Assembly (NCBI RefSeq): GCF_008831285.2
Contig: NC_045142.1
Location: 18,539,354-18,603,353 of the forward strand
Direction: 5' to 3'
DNA: 64,000 nucleotides
DNA from: Nymphaea colorata
Lineage: Eukaryota > Streptophyta > Magnoliopsida > Nymphaeales > Nymphaeaceae
Position numbers and translations under genes: made by a program. Below are positions 11,801 to 22,467 of the stretch, one piece after another. A model generated the notes under the pieces. The model ran no database searches and had not been told where the DNA came from. It saw nothing but the letters and a program-made list of their open reading frames with translations. Each line of letters opens with the position of its first letter. Position 1 is the stretch's first letter.

Positions 11801-14800
11801 TAAGATCATTTTAGCATGTTGTATATTGCACAACTTTCTCATGGGTGTCGATACAGATGCTAGCATTATTGAAGATGTTGATGCAGAACTTATGAATCAA
11901 CCTAGTGAAAATTATTCTGTTCAAGTTGATCTAGATGAAGTGTATAAGGTTGGAGAATTCACACGGCAAAGCATCTCTTCGACTATGTGGCAGAACTATC
12001 AACTTCAAACTTCAACAAATTGAATGACTGTGTACATTAGACACGTTGTTTTTTTTCTCTTTATATTATTTGTCATTGTAGACGTTCATTGAATTTAATT
12101 ACTTGATCTTTTATTATTACACGTGGTTTTTTCTTTTCATTATGTATGTCTTTCCTAAACTTGTTTTACTTTGCATTTTGCTAATAACAATGAACAAGAA
12201 TCAAATATACAAAGATGGAAGAAAGGCTGATAAGATACAATGGAGTCAATCTATGGATGATGCGCTGATTGATGCATTACTGTTTTAACAAATAACAGAC
12301 AATATAGTGAATGACACTTTTACTACAATTGCATCTGATAATGTTGTGACAGAACTAATCGATAAGTTGGGTAAAATGCTCACCAAAGATCACATAGAAA
12401 ATCAAATGAAAACGTTGAAGTCTAATTTCAGTAGCTGTTATGACATCTTTAAAAGTGGTTTGAGTGGATTTAAAAGTGGTTTGAGTGGATTTGGCATTGA
12501 TTCAAGGACAAATATGTAGACTGTTGAACCCGAAGTATGGAAGCCACTAATAGAGGTAGCTAATTTTATTTGTAGCAATTTAATTATTTTTTATAATCGC
12601 ATTTTTATGTTAAAATATGAGTTTGTTTGTCGTTGTTATCTTTTTTTGTGTTATTTATAGGCAAATCCAATGGCAAAAAAGTGGATGATGACACATGTTC
12701 CAAACTATGAAAAGTTGGTAAATTTATTTGGTAATGATAGAGTAACAGGGGAAGGATCGATGACAGCGAAAGAAAATCGCAGCTGAATGACTTCAGCGTG
12801 TGAGAGTACTGGCGATACAATCCAGCTTATTGATGAAATGATTTCTCAAAATCAAGCAGTATTAAAACCATTTATCAACCTAGGAGACGAGTATGAAATC
12901 CAAGTTGAGTCCAACATAGGTTCACTGTCAAAGCGTAAAAAAGGAGAAGTTTAAATGAAGATTATTTAAAAGAGATTAAAATAATGAAAGATGCCTTTGA
13001 GAGAGTTGCTACTGCAATCGAAAAAAGTAATGTCGTACCAGAGACAAGACATTCAAATAAATATTCTAAAGAAAACATATTTCCAACATTTGAAGTCATT
13101 GGTCTTGAAGAAGAGTTACAAACTGAAGCATATCTTCATCTTACTGATGATGAAAAAAGGATAGAAATATTTTTTGCTTGTCCTTTTTCTAAGCGAAAGA
13201 ATGTTTTACTTAGGATGCTTAGCAGAGCTGGAGTTATGTAAGACATGAATGTTATTTTTTTATTTTGTTATGTGATTCTTTTGTCTTTAGACAATCATTA
13301 TGTTTACCAACTTTTTGTTTGATTGATCTAAATTTTTATTAGATTTATTACTATAGAATGAAATGTCGAGTGTAAGTGTGGTTCCTCTTTTATTGAATAA
13401 GGAAATCAAATTAAAAATATTTTTCCTAATAAATTTTGATAAACCATCGCTAATTAATGCCCATATAGTGATTACTTTTTGATGGTCAATATTAATTTTT
13501 GATGTTTTCAATCTCTCTCTCTCTTTGGTGTCCAATTCGACTCGAGGATAGGTTTTAACAACGTTGACATCTTGGTGCCATCCCAAATGAGAGATTGAAG
13601 AGTTTCTTCTAAGTACGTTCAAACCAAACCCCTTTTGACCAAAGCTCGATGAATTCGAGCTCAGTATGAGTCGAGTTTGGATCAAACCCAACCTGTTGGC
13701 ACTCTGTCAAGGGTATGGAGCATGGACTCTTGTTGAACACAAGACCGGGGCTCTATTAGAAGGGAAACCTCTCAATTTTTTAAACATTTTGAATGTTAGG
13801 GGTATTATTGTAAAGTATTATAAATTATATCCTTTCTTTTCCTTTATATAGTCCAAACAAACATGATTTTATCATTTCCTTTCCTTTCCTTTCTATCCAA
13901 ACAAGTTTTATAATCACCTCTTTTCTTTCTTTTCCTTTTCATTTCATTTCTTTCTCTCTCCTTCCTTTCCTTTCCTTTCAATCCCTCCCTTTCCCTCTAA
14001 CCAAACAGGGCGTTACCCTATGCTTCCCTTTCCTTTCCCTTCCTTTGCAACCAAACAATCTCTTTAATTTTCTTTCTTTTCCCTTCTTTCGAATTAATCA
14101 ACCAAACAAAGGATTGATTGTTCAATCCCTCCCTTTCCCTCCAACCAAACAGGGCGTAAGTTTGCATTGATCTTTTTGTGTTGTGACTGCTCTCTCAAAC
14201 AGTGAACTCCTTGTAACATCGGTAAACCAAAGGGTTGGACTGGTTTGCCATGTTGATGTATTACGCAACCACATATCCACTAACTATTTTAACATATTCA
14301 TTTTCCTATTTTTAGGATCCCATTATCACGAAAGTGAGATAATAATTTAGTCTATTAGATCCATGACCACACCCAATAATGCATTAAAAAAAAAGGCATG
14401 TCTATTAAGAATTACATGTTTAAAAACATTTAAATCATTCATGAGAATAAATGAACATGAGGATGAAACTCTTATCAAGCTATTAAGCCATGAAAACAAA
14501 AATAAAACAGGACCTCTTATGGGTAGGGTAGATTAATGCAATTAGTCCCTTCATTCCTCAAACAGAACCAAATAAATAAAATGTGACAAAACATAAATTT
14601 TCAGTTTCCTTTTTTGTATCATTGTCACAAATATCTTCTTTGGGTTTTCAACAGCAATTCAGCAAGTTTCTTCTCCAGTACAATGTGGCAGAGTTGAAAA
14701 TCTTGGCAGATTTTTAAGAAGTCAAAAAAAGAGAGCTTATAAAATAGAATGTGAAAATAAAATTTTGATAACTAAAAATTTTAAAAAGTGAAAAAATGCA

Positions 14801-17800
14801 AAAAAAAAAAGAACAATTTTGCATGAAACGCAAAAAAAATGTGTTTTCACATTTTTTTCGATTTGGGTTTTTTTCAAAATGTCATGTTTTTTTCCTTTTC
14901 TCTAGCTGACTTGTTTCTAATGGTTTTTTCACTCTTTTTTTTGAAAAACATGTTTTCTGTGACAATGTAATCTGTATACACTGTCTCTCTACATACAGTA
15001 AAAAAGCTTAGTGAGATATAATGCCTATAAACTCATATAGTATCCAACATTTACTAATATCTTATAAACTTTGTAAGTCCAGAAATTATTAAAGATAGCA
15101 CTTATTTATTACAGAGAATGCATTACTTTCTTGTTTCTTGCCCCTTTAAGTGCTCAAATATCAGCTAGAAATGCATAGATGCTTAAGAACTGGCCATGCA
15201 CCAGCCCGTGCTTAGTTCACTTCAACAAATGGTTAGGCAAGAACTTGTGGAAAACTAAGAAATGCAGAAGGTCTAACAATATAAAGAATACCTATGTTCC
15301 TGTGTTCCCCTGAAAGCTATCACAATAGCATTGAGATCTGGAGCAACACCTACATAGGCCTGTTGTAAAATAATAGTAAAAAACCACCAAGAACGGAAAT
15401 AAGAATAATGATAATAACTGTAGTAGTATAAGTGTGTAGAATATATACACAAAGAGCATGCTATACATAGCCTTATTGTCTTGATCGCTAGGGAAAAGAG
15501 TGCCTAACAGCATGATCACAAGCACTTGTATTGACTTCACTTGTATAGCCATTGAAATCTACAAGTGGACATGCAGAAGGGATCCACTAGTTTTTCCTCT
15601 CATCAATAACAGCACTGATCAGTTACTGACTTAGCTTCAGCAACATGTTGCTATCAACTGTCACTTGAACCAGCCTCTATGCTAGTTCTGACCTTTCTGA
15701 CTGTGCAAGCCCAGTCTAAGATTGGTCGACAAAGGGGAGAGAAGGGGGGCGTGTTTCCAATGCATGTCCACTTGTTTCTCTTCTCATCAATGGTGGCATC
15801 GATCAACCAATCAGCTGAAGCAAACTGTTGCATATTCAACTGGCACTTGGTGCAAGTCCAGCCTAAGGCTGGCCAATAAGGGAGAAAGAGATAGAGAGAG
15901 AAACAGAGAGAGGCTTGCTTGCAATGCGCAAGCACACATCTGTGCACACTGCACACACATGCACATAAAGCTTCTTTAATTTTTTTATACTGGCGTTACT
16001 GCCCTTCTCAAAACATGGGAATAATCTATCTGCTAACAAGCTGATATGGCACATCAATTGCTAAAGGGGGAATGTCCTCAAGCTCCTATTTACAATATCC
16101 TCCATATCCTGCCTTTACAAGGATTTACAATCCTCAGGAGATATGTGTAAGTGTATGTCAAATCAGCAGCACTGTAGAAGAAGGTACCTGTAGGCAGTGC
16201 TGCACGTCCACGATGAGTTCTATCATTTCAAATCCCTGTGGAGAAAATTTAAGGTCTACCCGTTTCAGTAATTCGCGAAGGTTACACAAGCTTCTTCCAG
16301 CAAAAAAGTAGAAAAACAAAGCCTTAATTTGTGGTTCAAACTTTAAACATAACAAAGCAACAAGTAGGCACACCTCGGTCATGTCTTTGCATCTTGAGCA
16401 GGTCCAAGTAAAAAGCTCAGTTGAATCTGATATGTAGACCTAGAAAAAGGACAAAGAATGAACTTGTGAATGGACAGATGTATCACAAGAAAGACACTGC
16501 AAACAGAAGAAAGTGACTGCTAAATGTTATCCTTAAGTGGAGGTTTACAGTTAGACACTAGAAGCATGATATTTTAACAAAATAAATATGGCACACAAGG
16601 CAATTTTGTAAACTTGTATAACTGAAGCAAGCAGATTCAAGGTTTCAAACTGCGACTACAGCTCCAAAAGAAAACCATCACCAGCCACACAAGTGACAGA
16701 GACATTTTAATGCTAAACTTACTGCAGAGGCATATTCCACCAGTATTCTTGCAAGTGTGTGGTTATAACCAGTGGAATGATCTTCATAGTCGCACTTAAC
16801 AGCAAGCTCTGAAAGCATGGGAAAACAAAAAAGCGATGATTGATCAATGTTTATAACATGGAGGGAGTGGAATGAACATCATAGTCACACTTAACAGCAA
16901 GCTCTGAAGGCAGGGGAAAACAAACGAAGAGATGATTGATCAATCTTCAACACAGAAGGAAGACATCTGATTGAGCCCAAAAAAATACGGAAAGATTTTA
17001 TGTGACACTCCAGGTAAATTTATAAGATAAACTCACATGTCCAACTCCTCAAAAAAAAAATGCAAAAGCAACCAGCATGCAGACATAGCACAAACGTGCC
17101 AGCAAATTGCTGAATTTGGACCACATACACCAAAAGCTTCCACTAATTAATGATTATCCTTTTCAGAAGATTAGGCGAACAACTACAGTATCTAGGATCA
17201 CTATTTAAAACAGACACGAACATGCACATAATGAGAGAGAGAGTACAAAACCAAAAAAACGACTTTCTCCTTGACTACATTTTGATTAGGTAAAACTGAA
17301 TTTTTACAACATCAAATGCAACAAATAAAGATAGAACAGAGTCACCAAGTTACCAGTTACCACCTACATCAGCTGTGGTACACCTGCCAGAAACACTGCC
17401 TTAAAATTAAACTATGTCACACGGACACGGCAAAATGGGCCACGTACCGGTGTCGACACTCCGACACCTGGATACCGACACTTGGACACGGCAGGATACG
17501 TTTTGGATCGGGTCTGGGTCAGACCCGATCCAAACCACTTTACTAACCCGACATTCTTTGTTTTGTTTGAGACTTTCTTTCTTATGACTTATAAGATTGG
17601 TCATGAACAATGTTTTGTTTGAGAATCTGAGACTTTCTTTCTTGTGACTTATGAGATTGTAAGAGTGAATTATTAATTTAATGTTTTTTTATTTTATTAT
17701 CCTTTTTATTTTTTTAGAATATAAAATTCACCGTATCCACGTATCCTAAAATTTTGAAAATTGCCGTATCCAAGTACCCGTACCCGTACCCATAGGATAC

Positions 17801-18754
17801 CCGTACCCGTATCCGTGTGACATAGAAATTAAACCATTATCGGCAATAATAAAAAGAAGAGAATAAATACAATTAAAGTGAAAATACATTTAAAAATGTG
17901 ACTGAATTTATATATTACTCCTAAACTACTGGAAAAGATTTTGAGTACTTAGAATGTCCCAAAGTTCTAGCACAAGAAAGAAGGAAGAAAAAAGACTAAC
18001 CAGGTTCTGAAGACTCTTGGTACTATGTAGAAATGAAAGGTCTGGCTGGGAAGGTATGATGATAGACGTATAGAACCATCAGTGGAAAAACATATGATCC
18101 TGCATAACTGATGGTATATGACTGTTTTGCCTTTAGTTTGATGCATTTTGAGTCGCGGTATGCATTAAGTGGCTACCATGTTTGAAAATCCTTTAATGTC
18201 TAAGGTGATTTTCCTTCTGGCAGTCAGACAAATAACTACAAATCAGAATTAGCTACACATCCAGAACAATAACACGTACTTTGAGAAAAGAGAGAATGTA
18301 AAGATGACTAAGGATGTTGACACTGAAGCAGGAGTATGGATTGAATAACCTTCAGCATCCAAAGTTGATCTGATTATGGAAGGTGTTTCATTCCATTAGA
18401 GTGATACCAACTTAACTGAGCACAAAAAGAGAACAAATCTGTGGATACTGACCTGTGTATTTAGATGCATAAGGGATTTGTTACCACCTAACTTTATGTT
18501 TCTTTGACATACACATGCACAAAAGCAGGCCCAAAATTAGCATCATTTGGTTCTCTATATTCCAAGGAAATTTGCACAGAAGCAACAATCATGCAGCAAT
18601 CCAGACTGCTGCATGCTAGGAATACGCATTATGATTTTGTACAAGGAAGCAAATCGTTAGAAGAAAGTGAGGCTCAAGAATAAATACCTCTTCCTCCTGA
18701 TAGAAAAGGTAAGCAAACAAGCATTGCCACAATAATGTGCCGAGAGAATGCCAT
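2824..18754 (-). CDS. Secreted class 3 lipase (alpha/beta hydrolase), 10 exons
   Basis: Predicted triacylglycerol/galactolipid-type hydrolase of the Lipase_3 family, 363 residues. Exons in transcript order: 18688-18754, 16723-16808, 16374-16439, 16188-16235, 15292-15359, 5939-6011, 5702-5863, 4472-4666, 3148-3236, 2824-3061; all junctions are GT/AG and the phases join. Residues 1-22 are a hydrophobic signal peptide (MAFSRHIIVAML...), implying secretion or vacuolar routing. The nucleophile elbow GHSMGG gives Ser176; Asp232 (HDMVPHLPP) and His295 (SISDHLNYLG) complete the expected triad. Conserved family motifs AFRGTQEHS and FGQPRVGN are present. Intron 5 (6012-15291) is swollen by an inverted Harbinger pair. 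The last ~16 residues come from a minisatellite, so the tail is probably lineage-specific. The ATG lies 2 bases after a likely leader-intron acceptor. The substrate is unknown. Confidence 0.92.
6315..6590. repeat. 78 bp tandem repeat, about 3 copies, GGAAA-rich
   Basis: Three near-identical 78 bp units, marked by 'gacaatgggaaaag' at about 6358, 6436 and 6514, lie just inside the left TIR of the Harbinger structure. Because 78 is a multiple of 3, several long open frames appear on both strands. They encode only low-complexity repeats and are not genes. Confidence 0.9.
7223..8225 (-). pseudogene. Harbinger Myb/SANT-like partner ORF, left copy
   Basis: This remnant of the second Harbinger gene reads from an ATG at 8225 (MNKNQIYKDGRKADK...). 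It continues through a Myb/SANT-like trihelix segment and a region around WMMTPVPNYENLVNLFGNDG, and ends at a stop at 7223. In PIF/Harbinger elements this protein binds DNA and helps import or position the transposase. The frame is broken several times, but a spliced form may have used an intron near 7780-7880. The partner in the right arm at 12190-13240 is homologous. Confidence 0.7.
8421..9726 (-). pseudogene. PIF/Harbinger transposase, left copy
   Basis: DDE-type transposase (DDE_4/HARBI1 family) that would cut and paste the element. The start is at 9726 (MRRHQQQQ...). The first exon runs to about 9238. A middle exon at about 8935-9163 has the first two catalytic blocks, GAIDGTHV and SDSRI. 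The last part (8421-8850) contains YYLVDAGFPL and the final acidic block NVIERSFGVLKKRF. A one-base change after about residue 50 (near 9575) shifts the frame into a stop, while the right copy is open at that point. This copy keeps the N terminus that the right copy has lost. Confidence 0.85.
9785..10690. other. Spacer between the Harbinger arms
   Basis: About 0.9 kb of sequence has no open frame of note and no TIR. The arms lose their match here: the words 'gtgtttgaaataa' and 'gttgttctg' are adjacent in the right arm but about 70 bp apart in the left arm. The spacer therefore looks like unique filler, possibly former host DNA or 5' element sequence. No function is visible. Confidence 0.6.
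10700..12023 (+). pseudogene. PIF/Harbinger transposase, right copy
   Basis: Reverse-complement partner of the left transposase. The region 10776-11185 encodes the N-terminal part (RPIGLSYEERQ...YNNRFYPYFQ), followed by a small intron-like gap. Then come GAIDGRHV and SDSRI (about 11252-11477), and 11560-12023 encodes YYLVDAGFPL...NVIERSFGVLKKRF and the C terminus. The initiator region is deleted relative to the left copy, and a small insertion near 11470 creates a stop just before the next exon. Its lesions differ from those of the left copy, so each arm is open where the other is broken in these places. Confidence 0.85.
12190..13240 (+). pseudogene. Harbinger Myb/SANT-like partner ORF, right copy
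   Basis: Homologue of the left partner ORF, beginning at the ATG at 12190 and ending at a stop at 13240. In-frame stops occur at 12286-12288, near 12517 and near 12784. A 21 bp tandem duplication at about 12448-12489 repeats seven residues (FKSGLSG), and the left copy lacks it. The order transposase then partner gene, both in one orientation, is typical of PIF/Harbinger. Confidence 0.7.
14621..14966. mobile_element. AT-rich MITE, family 'AWTGTCACARATA'
   Basis: Ends are inverted repeats, ATTGTCACAAATA on the left and the complement of ATTGTCACAGA on the right. The interior is rich in poly-A/T and 'tgcaaaaaaa' words. It lies in lipase intron 5 outside the Harbinger structure. A sister copy with matching ends and interior style is at 30200-30575 in an RRP41 intron. 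Confidence 0.55.
16771..16944. repeat. Duplicated exon-2 acceptor region in the lipase gene
   Basis: A stretch of about 79 bp spanning the 3' splice site and first 38 bases of lipase exon 2 (16771-16849) is repeated at 16866-16944 with a handful of differences. On the minus strand the second copy lies just 5' of the real exon. It keeps a polypyrimidine run, an AG and the exon-like start, so it is a decoy acceptor or pseudo-exon. Confidence 0.85.
17412..17825. mobile_element. TIR element, 'TATGTCACACGG' family, copy A
   Basis: A 414 bp element bounded by CTATGTCACACGG and its complement CCGTGTGACATAG. The flanks carry aaattaaa on both sides (8 bp, or 9 bp if one end base is assigned to the target). 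The subterminal DNA is made of repeats such as 'acccgtacccgt'. An 8-9 bp duplication fits hAT or Mutator-like non-autonomous elements. No coding capacity is seen. Relatives are at 53276-53982 and 61254-61634, with degraded ends near 3600 and 31229. Confidence 0.75.
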
Positions 18755-18902
18755 GCCCTGCAAATTGGCACAAGTTATTTCCAAATAAGATTATACTGAA
18801 ACTTAAATAAGAAAAAAGCAAGGATTCCACAATTTAGCAGGTTTTGGGACTGACATGCTCAACAATATGCGGCTCTTACTGCTAAAGGTGCTGCAGGAAG
18901 TA

Positions 18903-20136
18903 AGCCTGGGCACCAGGCCGGGTCGCCACTGGGTACCCGGTACCCGGCCCGACACGGGCCCGGGCCCGGGCCTTGAAAAATTTATTAACAGGCCCGATTT
19001 TATCGGACCTGATCCGGCCCGATACTTAACGGGTCGGGCCCGGGCTTGATCCAGTGATCGCCGACGGCCCGACAGCCCGGTAACTTAAAACAATTTGTTT
19101 CAATGTTTTATAGTTCATTTTTCATTCATTCTCCCCGTGGACTCTGCAAACGATTCATCGTCCCCGTCGTTCAGCTCCGCGAGAGTCGGTGAACGCTTCA
19201 TCATCCCCGTCGGCGAACGCCTCCTCCGGTCCTCCCCTTCGCCTGGGGGTCTTTCACGGTGTCAAAGAGACGGATGATGTTCTGAAGATTGGGCGGCAGC
19301 TGTTCCACCGATTGGACTTAGACGGGAGTCAGAGGGGGGATGGGTTTTGGCCTTTTGGGGACTTCTTCGATGATGATGATGGGAAGCAGTATGAAGTTAT
19401 GGAGATGAATCTCGCGGTGAATCTGATGGGTTTTTTGAGGTAGAGTTTACGGGTGATGCTTGGGTGGAATGATCGGAAAGAAGAGCAAATCGACATGCTT
19501 TTTCTTCTTCTTCCTCGCGGCGTTTTCTCTTGTGTAGATTGAATCAGGAGTGAGGTAATGGGTATTTTAAATACATAAATAGATGGTTTCGAGAAGGGGC
19601 TCGAGGGAGAGGATTTGGATGAAGAAGAAAGTGGCAGAGAGGGAAGTCTGCTTCAAAACATCCGTGAGCATCCATTGATGTTTTCCCTCATCCATGATTC
19701 GGAGGAAACATATAGCAGAGAACGACGCCCCTGGTGAGAGGGAAGTCTGCTTCAAACCTGTCTTGCACAACAACCTCGCGCTGCAACCAGTCATTAGATT
19801 GACAAGGGAACGTATGGCCAACGAGAACCAATGGAGTGTTCGCGGGGGAGGAAAGAATGGCGGAAAAAAGGGGGAAAAGGCTGAGATAGACCCTTCACCG
19901 CCTTCACGGCAGCAGGAGGAGGCCAAGCCCTTGAGCGGCCCGGCCCATCAATAATCGGGCTGGGCCGGACGTCGGGCTTAAGATTATGCCCGAGGCTCGG
20001 TACTTCATTGGCCCGGCCCGGCCCGATTAGAATCGGGCCGGGTTTTAGGCTGGCCCGATAGCATTAACGGGTTTTATTTTTATCACTTTTTTCGGGCCGG
20101 GCTGGCCCGGCCCGGCCCAGCCCGTTGCCCAGTCCT
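18903..20136. mobile_element. Pack-MULE-like element in the lipase leader intron
   Basis: A 1,234 bp segment flanked by an 11 bp direct repeat, TGCAGGAAGTA (18892-18902 and 20137-20147), as Mutator-like elements produce. Its ends are imperfect inverted repeats (AGCCTGGGCACCAGGCCGGG on the left). The subtermini are very GC-rich, built of CCGGCCC words. The interior (about 19.13-19.93 kb) is different: it is gene-like, with open frames including KETDDVLKIGRQLFHRLDLDG and a captured-looking acidic stretch. No transposase was found. The interior may be host gene sequence picked up by the element; the donor is not recognised. Confidence 0.75.
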
Positions 20137-20272
20137 TGCAGGAAGTATGCAACGAGTATCAAATGCTTGACAAATCACTTAAGATGTGAAGTGTACAATA
20201 TTTGGGAAGAATAAGGGGAACAGACTAGCCAGATTTAGAAAGAATAAGAGACAAGTACCAAAATTAGTCACA

Positions 20273-20639
20273 ACTCACAAATATGAAATATCCTTCTTGG
20301 GTTTTTATCGGTGACTGAGGCCGTTTGGGTATTAACCGAAACTTTTGTGGTACCAAAATGAAAAATGAACAAAATAATAGAAAATTTTGTGAAATTGCAA
20401 CTTTTCAACTAACTTTCTTACAAAAACATTGGTGAAATTTAAAATAGTTATGAAACGTTAAAATATAACCACAAAACATGTTGGAATACATTAACATTTT
20501 TACTTTTGCTGATATTTTTTCATTCCGGTAATGTTTTCAAAATTCAAAGTATCACAAATTCACAATATAGTCCATTCTTTCCACCTTTTTTTTTTGCGCT
20601 CTCACCATGGTGTTTTGAAAATATCACCTATGTGACTAT
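20273..20639. mobile_element. Degenerate AT-rich MITE
   Basis: Ends ATTAGTCACA...CACAAATATG and ATATCACCTATGTGACTAT resemble the inverted termini of the 14621 and 30200 elements, and the interior is similarly poly-A/T rich. The match is partial, so membership of that family is tentative. It sits in the probable lipase leader intron. Confidence 0.35.
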
Positions 20640-21160
20640 GAACCACTAAATGCGAAATACTTGACCATACACTTAAAAAAAAAAAAAAGCTTCGAATACA
20701 AAAGGTAAAGCGTTCCTTCTACTTGAAAGCTTCCACTACCCAAAAGCTTATAAGACATCACGCTCATAAATGTTGGAATACTCCAAATTTCCGATGTGAT
20801 GTTGAAGATAAAGGTTCGAAAAAGTTTTTACTGATTAGCATGGTACGTGACAGTTAACAAGATTAACTCTACGATGTCGTTCAACAAATCAGCAAGGTGC
20901 GTGATAATTAACAGGACGAACTCCATTATGTGAGCACAATAAACAAATATTTTAACCGATTAATCGCGTCAACCACCACTCTTCTTTCCACCAAACCCTC
21001 AACCAGCAGGAGCGAACTACACCAAATTAAACAACACAAACGCGCCAATAAACAAACGGCCTGATCGCTATTACCACAAAACAAAAGAGAGAGCGAGACA
21101 GAGAGAGAGAGAATCCTTAGCTTCCACCGTCGAATGATCGAGGGGAATGAGAGAACGTAC

Positions 21161-21480
21161 CGCAAGGATCCCGACCGTTTGGATCAGGAAAAAAATATTC
21201 CGGTGGACTGTTTCCAATAAATGTTCAAGAAGCGCCGATTCTCGTCCAATGGTCCTCGACGCTTTTCTACCGGCCGCCGGGCATTGGCCTCCCGGCGACT
21301 CTAATGGCGCCGGGTCATCCTCCCCCTAGGTCGTCCTCCCTCGGAAGAGCCGAGGCGAGGAGGACAGGGGGCTCGAGCACCGTCGGGTAGATAGGTGCGG
21401 TTCATAAGGATCTGTGCCTTCCGGTGAAATAGTTAGTTAGCAACCACCGTTCCAAAGAACCGAGGGGCCCATTTCCCGTC
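21161..21480 (-). promoter_or_regulatory. Probable lipase 5' UTR exon and promoter
   Basis: On the minus strand a good donor (CTTGCG then GTACGT, junction at 21161/21160) faces the acceptor just before the lipase ATG at 18754. That would define a leader intron of about 2.4 kb. The segment above it is unusually GC-rich for the window, as expected for a first exon and core promoter. This is inferred from splice signals and composition only. Confidence 0.45.
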
Positions 21481-22008
21481 TGTCTATAGGGATGGGTACG
21501 GTACTCTCAATAACTCTGTCCATATCCCACCATTTAGTTTATCTGTTTGAGTAAGATTAGGGTCGAGTTAGAACTTTTTAATTAGTTCGATAAGTTTTTT
21601 CAATCGAACTGTGTCAGATGTCACCAGCACATTTTATTTTGTTCTTTCTCTTTTTTTCTTCTTTTATATATATATATATGGGCTCAACTATAAACTTTTT
21701 TGTCCATTGCCATGACTTTGTTATAACATCTTCATAAAGTCTTCGTATGTGTCATTGATGGCACTCTTATAAACTCTTTATTTATCATTAATGACATCTT
21801 TAAAAACTCTTTCCACGTCACTAAGAATTTATGAGATATTAAAATATAAAATATTAAAGATTTCAAATACATATGGACAACACAATTAATACTCAATGCA
21901 TATAAAGTTGACGGTCCAACCCATTTATCGCCAGCAAAAGCCGACTTTGTAGAGCCTTGGGTCTACTCGGCCCGACCCGATGTCCAACCTTAAAATCAAA
22001 TACCAATT
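21481..22008. other. Intergenic, nothing recognised
   Basis: AT-rich sequence between the lipase promoter and a MITE. It contains a short TA run near 21665 and no coding or RNA signal. Confidence 0.6.
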
Positions 22009-22467
22009 TTAGGGCCTGTTTGGTTGGAAGGAAAGGAAGGGAAATTGAGGGATTGAGCAATTTCTCTTGTATTTGGTTGGCTAATTAGAAATGAGGGAAA
22101 GGAGAGAAAAAAAGAAAGTCTGTTTGGATGGGAGGGAAGGAAAAGGAAAGGAAATGATTGTATAGTGTAAATTAAATCTCTCCCAAATCAGACGGATTGA
22201 GAGGGAAATGAAAAGGAGTAAGTACAAAAGTGTTGACTGCCCACAATACCCCTCCACGTTTTTTTTCTGCCTGCCTCCCAACCTTTTGACTATTGAGGGT
22301 ATTATTATAAATTGTATCGTTTCCTTTCCATTTCATTCACTTTTATCCAAACAAGCTTTTATAATCACCTCTTTCCATTCTATTCCCTTCCCTTCCCTTT
22401 CCATTCCTTTCCCTCCCTTTGCCTCCATCCCTTTCCCTCCATTTCCCTCCAACCAAACAGGGAGTTA
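22009..22467. mobile_element. Harbinger-derived MITE with TTA target duplication
   Basis: A 453 bp element (22012-22464) between TTA trinucleotides. TIRs are GGGCCTGTTTGGTTGGA on the left and the complement of CTCCCTGTTTGGTTGGAGGG on the right. Inside, 'gggtattattataaattgta' and GGAAA/TTTCC runs match the outer portions of the large Harbinger arms. It is therefore a deletion derivative of the same family, without coding capacity. Confidence 0.85.

Larger units (their letters stand above)
6288..14159. mobile_element. Composite palindromic PIF/Harbinger element
   Basis: Two Harbinger copies lie head to head in lipase intron 5. The left arm (about 6.29-9.78 kb) reads on minus, the right arm (about 10.69-14.01 kb) on plus, and they are reverse complements over most of their length. 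Each arm has a transposase and a Myb/SANT-like partner gene, both broken. Both outer ends carry the family TIR: left CGCACTGTTTGGTTGGAGGG from 6291, right the complement of CGCCCTGTTTGGTTGGAGGG ending at 14156. TAA flanks both (6288-6290, 14157-14159), the 3 bp target duplication expected of Harbinger. A second TIR-like end with TTA lies at 14012-14015. No internal 5' TIR was seen between the arms, so the whole 7.87 kb may behave as one element with two 3' ends. Confidence 0.8.
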
